NCBI GenBank assembly: GCA_028871795.1
Contig: JAGWMG010000004.1
Location: 124,001-188,000 of the forward strand
Reading direction: 5' to 3'
Length of the DNA: 64,000 bases
Origin: Alphaproteobacteria bacterium
GTDB taxonomy: Bacteria; Pseudomonadota; Alphaproteobacteria; Micropepsales; Micropepsaceae
In this document: one piece after another, positions 23,753-33,270 of the stretch
Layout of the letters: each line of letters opens with the position of its first letter
Numbering within the stretch: position 1 is the stretch's first letter
The notes under the pieces: generated by a model
Seen by the model: only the letters and a program-made list of their open reading frames with translations
Database searches by the model: none
Told to the model about the DNA's origin: nothing
Translations under genes and position numbers: made by a program

Positions 23753-24766
23753 ATGCGCACACGCGTCATTTTCGGATGCTCCGGCCGTGAGCTGGGAGCG
23801 GAGGAGCGCGCATTCTTCCGCGACAGCCAGCCGTGGGGGTTCATTCTCTTCGCCCGGAACATTGCGGATCGCGGACAGCTGCGCCTGCTGGTCGACTCCT
23901 TGCGCGAGGCCGTCTGCGATGCGCGCGCGCCCGTGCTGATCGACCAGGAAGGCGGACGCGTGGCGCGGCTGAGGCCGCCCAACTGGCGCGAGCGTCCGCC
24001 CGCCGCCCGTTTCGGACAGCTCTACGCGAACTCGAACGACGTGGCGGCGGAGGCCGCCTATCTCAATGCGCGGTTGATCGCCGCCGATCTCACCGAGATC
24101 GGCGTCAATGTCGATTGCCTGCCGGTGCTGGACGTGCCGGTGGACGGCGCCGACGCCGTCATCGGAGACCGCGCTTTCGCGCGCGATCCCGCCGCGGTGA
24201 TCGCTTTGGGACGTGCCGTCATCGAAGGGCTTCTCGAAGGCGGCGTCTTGCCGGTGATGAAGCACATCCCCGGTCACGGGCGTGCAACAGCGGATTCCCA
24301 TCTGGCGCTGCCGCGCGTGGCCACCTCCGCGGAAGAATTGAGCGCCACGGACTTCGTGACCTTCCGCGGCCTGAACCAGTGCCCGATGGCGATGACGGCC
24401 CATGTCGTTTACGAAGCCATCGATCCGCAGCGCCCGGCGACGACAAGTCCGAAGGTGATTCGCGACGTGATTCGCGGCGAGATCGGTTTCGACGGCCTTC
24501 TGATGTCGGACGATGTGTCGATGGGGGCGCTGGAAGGGCCGATTTCCGTGCGCACCAAGGCGGCACTGTTCGCCGGCTGCGATGTCGTGCTTCACTGCAA
24601 CGGCAAGATGGAAGAGATGAAAGACGTGGCGGATGAAGCCAAGCCGCTCGAAGGTCCGGCGCTCAAGCGCGCCGAGCACGCGCTCGGGCTTTTGAGCCCG
24701 TCCGATCCGTTCGATCCCGCCGATGCGGAGGTTCGCCTGACGGAGCTTATGGGGACGTCCGCGTGA
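23753..24766 (+). CDS. nagZ: Beta-N-acetylhexosaminidase (NagZ)
   Basis: Glycoside hydrolase family 3 enzyme of 337 residues. DQEGGRVARLRPP near the start, the signature KHIPGHGRATADSHLALP (with the mobile-loop His and catalytic Asp-His pair) and the nucleophile Asp in LLMSDDVSMGAL are all present. There is no signal peptide, so it works in the cytoplasm, removing N-acetylglucosamine from recycled muropeptides. The TGA overlaps the GTG of scpA (GTGA). It is 25 bases after the SPOR gene. Confidence 0.96.
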   Translation: MRTRVIFGCSGRELGAEERAFFRDSQPWGFILFARNIADRGQLRLLVDSLREAVCDARAPVLIDQEGGRVARLRPPNWRERPPAARFGQLYANSNDVAAEAAYLNARLIAADLTEIGVNVDCLPVLDVPVDGADAVIGDRAFARDPAAVIALGRAVIEGLLEGGVLPVMKHIPGHGRATADSHLALPRVATSAEELSATDFVTFRGLNQCPMAMTAHVVYEAIDPQRPATTSPKVIRDVIRGEIGFDGLLMSDDVSMGALEGPISVRTKAALFAGCDVVLHCNGKMEEMKDVADEAKPLEGPALKRAEHALGLLSPSDPFDPADAEVRLTELMGTSA

Positions 24767-25554
24767 GCGAGCCGCTCGAAGACTTCGATGCATCCGGCAT
24801 TTCGCCGGACGAGGCGCTGGTGGTGACCGTCGACGGGTTCGAAGGGCCGCTGGACCTGCTGCTGAACCTGGCGCGCAACCAGAAGGTCGATATCGCGAAA
24901 ATCTCGATCCTCAAGCTGGCGGACCAGTATCTGGAGTTCATCGAATCCGCCACGCGGATGAACCTGGAGGTGGCGGCGGATTATCTGGTGATGGCTGCCT
25001 GGCTCGCTTACTTGAAATCGCGCCTGATCCTGCCGCAGCCCGAAGGCGCCGACGGCGAGCCGACCGCCGACGAAATGGCCTCACGCCTGCGTTGGCGCCT
25101 GCAGCGGCTGGAGGCGATGCGCGAGGCCGCCGGCAGGCTGATGGCGCGCGATCGGCTGGGGCGCGAAATCTTCGCCCGCGGCGCACCCGAACCGGTGAAC
25201 GTGGTGAAGCTGAGGACCTATACGGATTCGCTATACGATCTGCTCACGGCGTATGCCACCGAGCGGGTCAGGAAACTGCGCGGCAAAAGCTATACGCCGC
25301 TGTCGTCGCCCGTTCTCCTGATCGAGGAGGCTCGCGAGCGGCTGGGGCGCATGTTGGGCCGCATCCCCGATTGGAGAAGTCTCACGATGCTGCTGCCATT
25401 CGAGTGGTCGGGGGGTGCGAGGCGGCGTTCGGCGCTTGCGAGCACGTTGCTGGCATGCCTAGAACTGGCCAGGGACGGACGCGTAGAGATTCGTCAGCTT
25501 GCGCCGTTCGACGAGATTTATGTCAAGGACCGCGCCAGCGAGGCTGTAACATGA
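24763..25554 (+). CDS. scpA: Segregation and condensation protein A
   Basis: Kleisin subunit of 263 residues that bridges Smc heads with ScpB in chromosome condensation. Typical segments: FEGPLDLLLNLARNQKVDIAKISI, LVMAAWLAYLKSRLILPQ near residue 80, and a C-terminal winged helix (RSLTMLLPF, LASTLLACLELARDGRVEIRQ). The GTG start at 24763 overlaps nagZ by four bases and its stop overlaps scpB by four (ATGA), so translation is coupled. Its partner smc lies about 10 kb away on the other strand. Confidence 0.96.
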   Translation: MSEPLEDFDASGISPDEALVVTVDGFEGPLDLLLNLARNQKVDIAKISILKLADQYLEFIESATRMNLEVAADYLVMAAWLAYLKSRLILPQPEGADGEPTADEMASRLRWRLQRLEAMREAAGRLMARDRLGREIFARGAPEPVNVVKLRTYTDSLYDLLTAYATERVRKLRGKSYTPLSSPVLLIEEARERLGRMLGRIPDWRSLTMLLPFEWSGGARRRSALASTLLACLELARDGRVEIRQLAPFDEIYVKDRASEAVT

Positions 25555-26306
25555 ACCGCGTTCTGCAGTTGAGGGAAGCCCTGGCCGAAGCAATCGCCGA
25601 GGGCGAGATCGGGTCCGTGGCGGAAGGAAGCGAACAGGCGGTGTCCGGCGTCAACATCGAGCATTTGCGGATGGCCGAAGCGTTGCTGTTTGCCGCCTCG
25701 GAACCCTTGAGCATCGATGCCCTGGCGAGTTCGCTGCCGGAAGGAGCGGACGTCGGCAGCCTCCTTGGCGAACTTCAACGCATGTATGAGGGACGAGGCG
25801 TAACCCTTGTCTGTGTCGCGGAAAAATGGCAATTCCGAACTGCGCCCGATCTGTCCTTCCTGCTACGCCGGGAAAAGCCCGAGCAAAAGCGCTTGTCACG
25901 CGCGGCGATCGAGACCTTGTCCATCATCGCCTATCACCAGCCGGTCACCCGCGCCGAGATCGAGGACATCCGCGGCGTCATGCTGTCCAAAGGCACCGTC
26001 GATACCCTGATGGAAGTCGGTTGGGTCAAGATCCGGGGCCGCAAGCGTACGCCGGGCCGGCCGGTCACTTACGGCACCACGGAGGCGTTCCTGGTCCAAT
26101 TTGGGCTGGAGAACATCGGCGATCTGCCGGGGCTCGACGAGCTGAAGGCCGCCGGCTTCCTGGAAGCCATGCCGCCGTCCGGATTCGACGTCCCGTCGCC
26201 CAGCGACCGGCTTGGCCCGGACGAGGACCCGTTCGAGGGCGAAGAGCCGGGCGATCTGGCCACCGGAAGCAACGACCCATTTGCTCCCGCCAACGCTGAC
26301 GAATAA
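25551..26306 (+). CDS. scpB: Segregation and condensation protein B
   Basis: Protein of 251 residues with the tandem winged helices of ScpB: LRMAEALLFAASEPLSIDAL, KWQFRTAPDLSFLL, LSRAAIETLSIIAYHQPVTRAEIEDIRGV and GRKRTPGRPVTYGTTEAFLVQFGLENIGDLPGLDEL. About 38 residues before the first domain and an acidic tail of about 40 are lineage additions. It dimerises on the ScpA kleisin. The ATG at 25551 overlaps the scpA stop (ATGA); the frame continues upstream inside scpA but is not coding there. Confidence 0.95.
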   Translation: MNRVLQLREALAEAIAEGEIGSVAEGSEQAVSGVNIEHLRMAEALLFAASEPLSIDALASSLPEGADVGSLLGELQRMYEGRGVTLVCVAEKWQFRTAPDLSFLLRREKPEQKRLSRAAIETLSIIAYHQPVTRAEIEDIRGVMLSKGTVDTLMEVGWVKIRGRKRTPGRPVTYGTTEAFLVQFGLENIGDLPGLDELKAAGFLEAMPPSGFDVPSPSDRLGPDEDPFEGEEPGDLATGSNDPFAPANADE

Positions 26307-26405
26307 CGCCCGCGCAACATTGAGCGACGGCACTGGATGAGCAAGAATGCTCTCGCAGGGGCATGGGGCTGCGCGCTGGCGTCGTCCCGAACGAAGGAGC
26401 AGACG

Positions 26406-26777
26406 ATGAAGATCGTTCTGAGCGGAATGGCGTCCCTGATCGGCTTGGCGTTCGGCCAAGCGGCCTATGCCGATCCACCCCCGCCGCCGATGCACAACAG
26501 CGTGTGCTTGAGCGCCGGGTCTATCGACCACACCTCGTATCCGGACGACCGCACCGTCTTGTTCTATATGAATTCCGGCAAGGTGCGCGTCTGGCGCAAC
26601 GACCTGCCGCACGAATGCCCGGGCCTGAAATTCGAGCAGGGCATCGCCTACGAAATCCGCGGCGGAGAGATCTGTTCGAACATGCAGATCGTCTACGTGC
26701 TCCACCGCTGGACGCCGTGCTTCTTGGGTGCGTTCACGCCTTACGAGAAGCCGATGCCGGCTCCTCCGCCGCCCTGA
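26406..26777 (+). CDS. Small secreted protein, DUF6491-like
   Basis: Protein of 123 residues with a signal peptide (MKIVLSGMASLIGLAFGQAAYA) and a Pro-rich start of the mature part. The pattern C-L-x10-12-DDRTVLFYMNSGKVRVWRN, LPHECPGLKF and GGEICS, with paired cysteines, resembles DUF6491-type periplasmic proteins of unknown function. GAAGGAG lies upstream of the ATG at 26406. It stands alone between scpB and the convergent rnd gene. Family assignment is by pattern and is tentative. Confidence 0.65.
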   Translation: MKIVLSGMASLIGLAFGQAAYADPPPPPMHNSVCLSAGSIDHTSYPDDRTVLFYMNSGKVRVWRNDLPHECPGLKFEQGIAYEIRGGEICSNMQIVYVLHRWTPCFLGAFTPYEKPMPAPPPP

Positions 26778-26825
26778 GCGAATAGGGAATGGCGAATGGA
26801 GGTCTCTCTATTCGCTGCTCGCTAT

Positions 26826-27983
26826 TTAATCTTCCAGCTCCACCACTACCGCTTCGCCGTTTTCCAGTGCGATGGCGAGCGTGCCCTTGCGCAACGCAAC
26901 AGCGTCCTTGCCGAACACCTCGTTGCGCCAACCGTGCAGAGCCGCGACGCCGTCGTCGCCGCCGGCGGCCAAGCGTTCGATGTCGTCGCTGTTGGCGATC
27001 AGCCGCGGCGCCACGCCGGCTTCTTCGGCTCTGAGCTTGAGCAACGTCTTCAGCAGATCGACTGTCGCAGGCGAAGGCTCCTGTCTGAGCCGTTTGCGTT
27101 CCGGCTGGTCGGGAACGTCGGGCGGCGGCGTTTTCAGGCCGTCCGCCACAGCCTCCAGCAGACTCTTGCCCATGCGCGAAGCGGCGAAGCCTCTGGGCAC
27201 GGCGCGGATACGTTCCAGGGCCTCGGCGCCGTCGGGCGGCTGGGCGGCGATTTCCAGCAGAACTTCGTCCTTGACGACGCGGTTGCGCGGAATATCGCGA
27301 CTCTGCGCTTCGCGTTCGCGCCAGGCGGCAACGGCCGCCAGAGTGGCGAGGAACCGCTTGTTGTTGGTGCGCGGCTTCAGGCGTTTCCAAGCGTGGACGG
27401 GATCGAGCGCATACAATTCCTCGCATTTGAGCGCGGCGATTTCCTCGGCGACCCAGCTTTCGCGATGACTCTTCGCGAGTTGGGCCGAGAGCGCCTCGTA
27501 AATCGTGCACAGATGGGTCACGTCGGCGAGTGCATAATCGAGCTGGCGCTTTGTCAGCGGACGGCGCGCCCAATCCGTGAAGCGTGCCGATTTGTCGATC
27601 TGGGTATGGGCGATCTTGCGCGCCAGGGTTTCGTACGACGCCGCTTCGCCGAAGCCGCAAACCATTGCCACGATCTGGGTGTCGAAAAGGGGATCAGGTA
27701 TGACGCGCCCCTGGTGCCAGAAGATCTCGATGTCCTGCCGCCCGGCGTGCAGCACCTTGACGATGCGCGGGTCCTTGAGCAGCGGGAAGAACGCCGACAT
27801 CTCGATGCCGTCCGCCAGCGGATCGACGATGGCCGCAACACCGGGTGCCGCGATCTGCAACAGGCAGAGCTTCGGCCAATAGCTCGAGTCGCGCATGAAC
27901 TCGGTGTCGAGGGCGAGATAAGGCGTGCCCTTAAGCTCGTCCGTCAACGCCTTCAAATCCGCAGTAGTTTCCACGATCCGCAT
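26826..27983 (-). CDS. rnd: Ribonuclease D
   Basis: Exoribonuclease of 385 residues that trims tRNA 3' ends. The DEDDy catalytic set can be read: LALDTEFMR (Asp, Glu), VLHAGRQDIEIF (Asp), and LDYALADVTHL (Tyr, Asp). A helical HRDC domain follows (SRDIPRNRVVKDEVLLEIA, RIRAVPRGFAASRMGKSLL), and the C-terminal region is lineage-typical. Length is normal. It ends 48 bases from the convergent small secreted protein and starts just beyond the exported phosphatase-like gene on the same strand, 40 bases apart. Confidence 0.95.
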   Translation of the reverse strand: MRIVETTADLKALTDELKGTPYLALDTEFMRDSSYWPKLCLLQIAAPGVAAIVDPLADGIEMSAFFPLLKDPRIVKVLHAGRQDIEIFWHQGRVIPDPLFDTQIVAMVCGFGEAASYETLARKIAHTQIDKSARFTDWARRPLTKRQLDYALADVTHLCTIYEALSAQLAKSHRESWVAEEIAALKCEELYALDPVHAWKRLKPRTNNKRFLATLAAVAAWREREAQSRDIPRNRVVKDEVLLEIAAQPPDGAEALERIRAVPRGFAASRMGKSLLEAVADGLKTPPPDVPDQPERKRLRQEPSPATVDLLKTLLKLRAEEAGVAPRLIANSDDIERLAAGGDDGVAALHGWRNEVFGKDAVALRKGTLAIALENGEAVVVELED

Positions 27984-28023
27984 GGCATGTTGATAACGGA
28001 TTCGGACGCGGTTCGCGCAAAAT

Positions 28024-29853
28024 TCAGTGGCGTAAAAGCCCTACGACCCGCCCCGGCACGCCTGCCGCGTCGAAATAGCGCGTGGAACCAACCTCTTGCA
28101 GGTCGAGGATCGTCCGGACCCCGTTCGCGGCCTTGGCCGACGCGATCGTCCGACGGGCCACTTTGGGCGTCTTGCCGCCCTTGAGGGCTTCGGCAATTAC
28201 ACGGCCCCTGAGTCTGCCCGGCCCGGACAGATTCACGCCCAGGATACGCGCCAGCGTCGGCGCGACGTCGGTGTTGCCGACCGGCGTTTTGTCGACGAAT
28301 TTGGTTTTGAAGTCCGGGCCGATGGCGGCCATGAAGTTTCGCGTGTCCGTGCGGCTGAAACTGCCGTGCATGCCCTGGCCGGTATGCAGGGTGGAGTCGG
28401 CGATTTCGGCCGTACACATCTGTTCGCCGAGTTTGCAGCCTTTTACGACGAACGAGCGGAAGCCGATGACGAAGGTCGGCCGCGGCACATTCGAGGAGCC
28501 GATCAGGTTGACCGCGCTCATCGGCAGGGCGCCGGCAAAGTCCTTGGGATTTCCACCCTTCAGCAGAGCGTCGTTGACGAACAGCGCGCCGACATAGGGG
28601 GCGCCGACCAGCTTGGCAAAGATGCGTTTGGCTGTGGCCCGCGCATCAGGCCCGTCCGCAACGTAGATGAAATCCGAGCCGCCGTTCGCGGCCACGACCG
28701 CCATCGGGGCTTCGGGCGTGGGACCGATTAGGGCGTTGCCGTTCTGCGGATGCTCGCCGCTCGACAAATCGAGCTCCGCGTTCGAACGGTCGGGATCGAA
28801 GATTTTCTGGCCGTCGAGCCAGCCGGCCACGTCCACCGCCAGGAAACCGCCGGGGAGAGTGGAGCGTTCCAATCTGCCGTCGGGCGTGGGAATGCCGGCG
28901 GCGATGGTCGAGAAGCCGTGATCGGCGATCACGAACACGTCGGTGTTGGTGGCCAAACCCCATTGGCTGAGCGCGTCCAGGATGCCTCTCAGGTCATTGT
29001 CGGCGTTGCGGATGGCGGCGCGCCCGCTGGTGCTGTTGATGCCGGGAACGAGCTTGCCGTCGCTGTCGGTTGCCGCGTGCTGGGTGGTGTCGGGATCGCG
29101 CGACCAGAACATCATCGCGAAAGGTCTTCCGGATTTCTGAAGGTTGGGAATCAGCACTTGGGTGGTCGCCGACAGCAGATAGTCCTGCTGGACCAGATTG
29201 GGGGCGCTGGTGAACGCAGGGGAGTCCGCGCCGGTGGCGCGGAAGACGTCCGAGGCCAGCAGGCCGTGCAGCATCGTGCTCTTGGTGGGCGTGCCGTCGT
29301 GGTTCGTGGCGTGGTTGGTCGCCTCGTCGATAAAAATGCCCAATGGTCCGCCGACGCTTTCGTCGCTGCTGTCCAGCGCTCCCAGGAACTGAATGGCGGA
29401 CGGGCCTTTCTTGCCGACGACGACCGTATTGAAACCCGTCGCACGTGCCGCCTGCATCAGCGTGGTCTGGCCCAAGTAGCCGTCGCCGAAATGCTGCTTG
29501 AGATCGCGCAGGATGCAATCGTCTTCCAGAAACACGACGTTCGCGCCCAGCCGGCAGGGGACCGGGAAGCCGGTGTACAGCGTGTTGGCATAATCGCCCG
29601 TATCGCCGAGGAAATGGCCGGTGGCGATGGCCGAGGCGTTGGCGGTGGTCAGCGTCGGATACACCGCATGGCTGTTGACGAAGTCGACGCCAGAGCGGCG
29701 GAGCTTGGTCATGGTGGGCGCCGTTTCGGGCGTCACGCTCGAATAGCGCAGGCCGTCGGCGACGAAGATCACGATGTTCCGGGCGGCTGAAGCGGGCGTG
29801 GCCGCGGCAACCAGGCATAGGGCAAGGGCGACGGCGAACCGCGGAATGGTCAT
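28024..29853 (-). CDS. Exported alkaline phosphatase superfamily protein (phosphodiesterase/nucleotide pyrophosphatase-like)
   Basis: Protein of 609 residues with a signal peptide ([23 protein letters not shown]). The metal-enzyme fold is recognised from [15 protein letters not shown] (metal Asp), the nucleophile region [20 protein letters not shown] (Thr), [14 protein letters not shown] (Asp/His ligands) and [11 protein letters not shown] (Asp-His), with a final His in [10 protein letters not shown]-like [13 protein letters not shown]. This is the arrangement of type I phosphodiesterase/NPP and related enzymes; the substrate is unknown. The ATG at 29853 begins the signal peptide. It is divergent from aspS, 138 bases away. 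Confidence 0.87.
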   Translation of the reverse strand: MTIPRFAVALALCLVAAATPASAARNIVIFVADGLRYSSVTPETAPTMTKLRRSGVDFVNSHAVYPTLTTANASAIATGHFLGDTGDYANTLYTGFPVPCRLGANVVFLEDDCILRDLKQHFGDGYLGQTTLMQAARATGFNTVVVGKKGPSAIQFLGALDSSDESVGGPLGIFIDEATNHATNHDGTPTKSTMLHGLLASDVFRATGADSPAFTSAPNLVQQDYLLSATTQVLIPNLQKSGRPFAMMFWSRDPDTTQHAATDSDGKLVPGINSTSGRAAIRNADNDLRGILDALSQWGLATNTDVFVIADHGFSTIAAGIPTPDGRLERSTLPGGFLAVDVAGWLDGQKIFDPDRSNAELDLSSGEHPQNGNALIGPTPEAPMAVVAANGGSDFIYVADGPDARATAKRIFAKLVGAPYVGALFVNDALLKGGNPKDFAGALPMSAVNLIGSSNVPRPTFVIGFRSFVVKGCKLGEQMCTAEIADSTLHTGQGMHGSFSRTDTRNFMAAIGPDFKTKFVDKTPVGNTDVAPTLARILGVNLSGPGRLRGRVIAEALKGGKTPKVARRTIASAKAANGVRTILDLQEVGSTRYFDAAGVPGRVVGLLRH

Positions 29854-29991
29854 AGGCCTGGAATCCCCTTGAAAAGCGCGGGCAAGCCTAAGCATTCTTT
29901 GCGACAGTTAAAGCATAATCGGCCGTCCGATTCGGCTCTTGACCCGGCCCCCGCCAGTCCGCCACATACCGCGTTTTTCGAAGGATTTGCC

Positions 29992-31884
29992 ATGCACGCC
30001 TATCGCACCCACACCTGCGGCGAATTGCGCAAGAGGGACGTGGGCAGCCATGTCCGGCTGTCCGGCTGGGTCAACCGGCGGCGCGATCATGGCGGATTGC
30101 TGTTCATCGACCTGCGCGACCATTACGGCATCACCCAGTGCGTGATCGAACCGGACGCCGCCGCCTTTGCCGAGGCCGACAAGGCGCGCTCGGAATGGGT
30201 CCTGACGCTGACCGGCAAGGTGATGGCGCGCTCAGACGACACCATCAATTCCGATATGCCGACCGGCGAGGTCGAACTGCGCATCAAGGAGGCCGTGGTC
30301 CAGTCGGTGGCGCAAGAGCTTCCGATCCCGGTGTTCGGCGACCTCGATTATCCCGAGGACACGCGGCTGAAATACCGCTTCCTCGATCTGCGCCGCGAGC
30401 GCCTGCACGAAAACGTCGCGCTGCGCTCGAAAGTGATTTCGTCGATCCGCCGCCGGATGATCGAGCAGGGCTTCACCGAATTCCAGACACCGATCCTGAC
30501 CGCCTCTTCGCCCGAGGGCGCACGCGATTTCTTGGTGCCCTCGCGGCTGCATCCGGGCAAGTTCTACGCGCTGCCCCAGGCGCCGCAGCAGTTCAAGCAG
30601 CTCATCATGGTGGCGGGCTTTGACCGCTATTTCCAGATCGCGCCCTGCTTCCGCGACGAGGATGCCCGCGCCGACCGCTCGCCGGGCGAATTCTACCAGC
30701 TCGACCTGGAGATGAGCTTCGTCACGCAGGACGACGTGTTCGCCGCCGTCGAGCCGGTGCTGCACGGCGTGTTCGAGGAGTTCGCGGAGGGGCGCAGCGT
30801 CTCGCCCGCGCCGTTCCCGCGCATCGCCTACGACGAGGCGATGCTCAAATACGGCGTCGACAAGCCGGATCTGCGAAACCCCATCGTCATCGCCGACGTG
30901 ACGGACGTCTTCGCGCGGGCCGACGTGGCCTTCAAGGCGTTCAAGGAAAAGACGGTGCGGGCGATTCCCGCGCCGGGCGCTGCCGCGCAGCCGCGCTCCT
31001 GGTTCGACAAGATGGACGGCTGGGCGCGATCCGACATGGGCGCGCCGGGGCTGGGCTACATCGTGTTTGAGGAGGAGGCGGTGAATACGCCCGATTCTAT
31101 CCCCGCAGCCATCGCAAATGCGATGGAGACACATGGTGTCGCCAAAAAAAGTGAATTGAAACACCTTCGCTTTTTAAGGGGTAAGGGGCCCATTGCGAAG
31201 TTTCTTACTGAAGAAGCGATTCAAGAATTAGCTCGGTTAGCGAACGTGAAGGCCGGCGATGCGCTGTTCTTTTCGGCCGATGCCAAGAAGAACCGCGCCG
31301 CGTTACTGGCGGGCGCGGCGCGCACCCGCCTCGGCCGCGAGCTTGGGCTGATCCCCGAAGGCCAGTTCAAGTTCTGCTGGATCGTCGATTTCCCGATGTA
31401 CGAATGGAACGAGGACGAGAAGAAGATCGAATTCTCGCACAACCCGTTCTCCATGCCGCAGTACGACCGCGAGAAGTTCCTGGCGCTGGACGCGAAGGAC
31501 CGCGACGCGATCCTCGGGATGAAGGCCTACCAGTACGACATCGTCTGCAACGGCATCGAGTTGTCGAGCGGCGCCATCCGCAACCACGATCCCGACGTGA
31601 TGCTCAAGGCCTTCGAGATCGCCGGCTACGCGCGCGAGGAGACCGAGCGGAAATTCGCCGGGATGCTCAACGCCTTCCGCTACGGGGCTCCGCCGCACGG
31701 CGGCACCGCGCCGGGCATCGACCGCATCGTCATGCTGATCGCGGGCGTGGAGAATCTGCGCGAGGTCACCATGTTCCCGATGAACCAGCAGGCCCAGGAC
31801 CTGATGATGAACGCGCCGAGCGAAGCCTCGCTCAAGCAACTTCGCGAGCTGCACATCCGCGTGGTGTTGCCGGAAACGAAATGA
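29992..31884 (+). CDS. aspS: Aspartate-tRNA ligase (probably non-discriminating AspRS)
   Basis: Class II synthetase of 630 residues. The N-terminal OB fold binds the anticodon ([28 protein letters not shown]). Motif 2 is [24 protein letters not shown] and motif 3 is [14 protein letters not shown], with the bacterial GAD insertion between. AspRS of this type in bacteria with GatCAB often charges both tRNA-Asp and tRNA-Asn. AAGGA precedes the ATG at 29992. An unusual patch at 31141-31250 uses TTA, AGG, AGT and GGT codons unlike the rest. It is convergent with the atpF end. Confidence 0.97.
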   Translation: MHAYRTHTCGELRKRDVGSHVRLSGWVNRRRDHGGLLFIDLRDHYGITQCVIEPDAAAFAEADKARSEWVLTLTGKVMARSDDTINSDMPTGEVELRIKEAVVQSVAQELPIPVFGDLDYPEDTRLKYRFLDLRRERLHENVALRSKVISSIRRRMIEQGFTEFQTPILTASSPEGARDFLVPSRLHPGKFYALPQAPQQFKQLIMVAGFDRYFQIAPCFRDEDARADRSPGEFYQLDLEMSFVTQDDVFAAVEPVLHGVFEEFAEGRSVSPAPFPRIAYDEAMLKYGVDKPDLRNPIVIADVTDVFARADVAFKAFKEKTVRAIPAPGAAAQPRSWFDKMDGWARSDMGAPGLGYIVFEEEAVNTPDSIPAAIANAMETHGVAKKSELKHLRFLRGKGPIAKFLTEEAIQELARLANVKAGDALFFSADAKKNRAALLAGAARTRLGRELGLIPEGQFKFCWIVDFPMYEWNEDEKKIEFSHNPFSMPQYDREKFLALDAKDRDAILGMKAYQYDIVCNGIELSSGAIRNHDPDVMLKAFEIAGYAREETERKFAGMLNAFRYGAPPHGGTAPGIDRIVMLIAGVENLREVTMFPMNQQAQDLMMNAPSEASLKQLRELHIRVVLPETK

Positions 31885-31887
31885 CAA

Positions 31888-32472
31888 TCAGTTCAGATTG
31901 TCCGGCAATTCCTTGATGCTCTCTTCGACAAGCGCAGCGGAGCGCTTTTCGTCCAGCCGCGCCGCGATGAGCTTCTCGGCGGCGGCGACGGCCGCATCGG
32001 CGGCAAGAGCGCGGATTTCGTTCAGCGCGGCAGTTTCGGCCTGTTCGATCTTTTCCTTCGCCATCTGGGCGCGCCGGTCGATCTGGGCGCGAAGCTGCGT
32101 GCGGGTTTCCTTGGCAAAGCGTTCGGCCTCGGCCCTGGCCTCGGCGACGATCGCGGCCGCTTCGTTGTCGGCATTCGCGGTCTTCTGCACATAGCCGGCG
32201 AGCAGAGCGGCGGCTTCCTCGCGCAGGCGCTTGGCTTCGTTCAGTTCGTCGGCGATGGCGGCGGCGCGCGCGTCGAGCATCTTGGCCAGCATCCCCGGCA
32301 CCCGCAGGCGCAGGAAGATCGCCAACACGATGGCAAAGCCGACAGCCACCCAGAACTCGGGATTTTGGAAAAGCGTCATCGTGATACCCGGAACCTCGGC
32401 GCGATGGATGACAAGCAGGAAGACCACCAACCCGACCGCGAGCGCAGAAGTCGCGAGACGAAAAGTCGACAT
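31888..32472 (-). CDS. atpF: ATP synthase F0 subunit b
   Basis: Peripheral-stalk subunit of 194 residues. A membrane helix (NPEFWVAVGFAIVLAIFL) near residue 50 is followed by a long charged alpha-helix rich in Ala, Glu and Lys that dimerises with b' and reaches F1 delta. Unusually, about 31 residues containing a second hydrophobic segment (ATSALAVGLVVFLLVIH) precede the usual start MTLFQNPEFW. The ATG at 32472 has GGGAG four bases away; an internal ATG at 32379 would give the canonical form. It is the last gene of the F0 operon, 19 bases after b'. Confidence 0.93.
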   Translation of the reverse strand: MSTFRLATSALAVGLVVFLLVIHRAEVPGITMTLFQNPEFWVAVGFAIVLAIFLRLRVPGMLAKMLDARAAAIADELNEAKRLREEAAALLAGYVQKTANADNEAAAIVAEARAEAERFAKETRTQLRAQIDRRAQMAKEKIEQAETAALNEIRALAADAAVAAAEKLIAARLDEKRSAALVEESIKELPDNLN

Positions 32473-32491
32473 GACGCTCCCTTTCCCACCG

Positions 32492-33025
32492 TCAGGCACC
32501 CAACGCCCTGACGGCCGCCTCGGCCTCCTGCGGCGAAACCTTATCGCCGGTCAGCCGCGCGACGATAGCCGCGGCGGCATCTTGCGCCGCAATTGTGACA
32601 TGTCCTGCAGCCTCCCGGCGCATGGCCGCAATCCCGGCTTCAGCCTTGGCGGCAGCTTCCTTGGCCTCGGCGTCCGCAGCCGCCTTGGCTTTTTCGATCT
32701 CGTCGGTCACGAACTTGCGCAGCTCTTCGGCGACTTTCTGGCCACGCGCGTGGGCCTCGGCAAGGGCCGATCGATACCCGGCAAGCGCCCTTTCGGCATC
32801 CTGGCGGTGTTTGTCGGCGGTTGCCAGATCGCCGTCGATCCGCCCTTTGCGTTCGCCGATGACCGTGCCGATGCGCGGTCCAACGATGCGCCACATCACC
32901 ACGAACAGGACGGTGAACGTGATCGCGAGCCAGAAAAGCTGGCTCGGGAAAGTGTCCGTCTTGAAGGGAGGGAATTCGGCGCCTTGCGGCACCGCAGTTC
33001 CCGTGGTGGCGGGCTGGGCGGGCAT
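32492..33025 (-). CDS. atpG: ATP synthase F0 subunit b'
   Basis: Second b-type stalk subunit of 177 residues, typical of alphaproteobacteria and photosynthetic bacteria. FPSQLFWLAITFTVLFVVMWRIVGPRI is the single membrane helix and RKGRIDGDLATADKHRQDAERALAGY begins the coiled coil. A Pro/Ala-rich N-terminus of about 20 residues comes first. The ATG at 33025 shares a base with the atpE stop (TGATG), giving coupled translation. The symbol atpG is used for b' in this class but for gamma in others; atpF2 or atpX are alternatives. Confidence 0.93.
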   Translation of the reverse strand: MPAQPATTGTAVPQGAEFPPFKTDTFPSQLFWLAITFTVLFVVMWRIVGPRIGTVIGERKGRIDGDLATADKHRQDAERALAGYRSALAEAHARGQKVAEELRKFVTDEIEKAKAAADAEAKEAAAKAEAGIAAMRREAAGHVTIAAQDAAAAIVARLTGDKVSPQEAEAAVRALGA

Positions 33026-33249
33026 CAGGTGAACAGAATGATGAGAGCGATCACCAGGCCGTAGAGACCTGTCGCTTCGCACAGCGCGAAGCCGAGCAGC
33101 ACGTTGGTGAACTGCGCCGGGGCCGCGGCCGGATTGCGCAGCGCGCCTTGCAGATAGCTGCCGAACACGATGCCGATGCCGTTACCGGCGCCGGCGAGCG
33201 CAATACAGGCAAGGCCCGCGCCGATCATTTTTGCCGCATGAAGATCCAT
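33025..33249 (-). CDS. atpE: ATP synthase F0 subunit c
   Basis: Proteolipid of 74 residues forming the rotor ring. Two membrane helices flank the polar loop LRNPAAAP. The first has the tight-packing GAGNGIGIVFG motif and the second carries the ion-binding Glu58 in LCEATGLYGLVIAL. Absence of the extra polar ligands of Na+ types suggests proton coupling. A ribosome site GAGAAG-like (AAGGAGCTTCTCC) precedes the ATG. It is 21 bases from atpB and overlaps b' by one base. Confidence 0.97.
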   Translation of the reverse strand: MDLHAAKMIGAGLACIALAGAGNGIGIVFGSYLQGALRNPAAAPAQFTNVLLGFALCEATGLYGLVIALIILFT

Positions 33250-33270
33250 TTGGAGAAGCTCCTTGGTTTT

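Noticed and set aside
25092-25550. Upstream in-frame extension of scpB through scpA
   Set aside because: The ATG at 25551 overlaps the scpA stop as in coupled operons, and the extension is out of frame with scpA and lacks ScpB similarity.
29939-29968. TTGACC box upstream of aspS
   Set aside because: An 18-base spacer leads only to CACATA, too weak a -10 match to annotate as a promoter.
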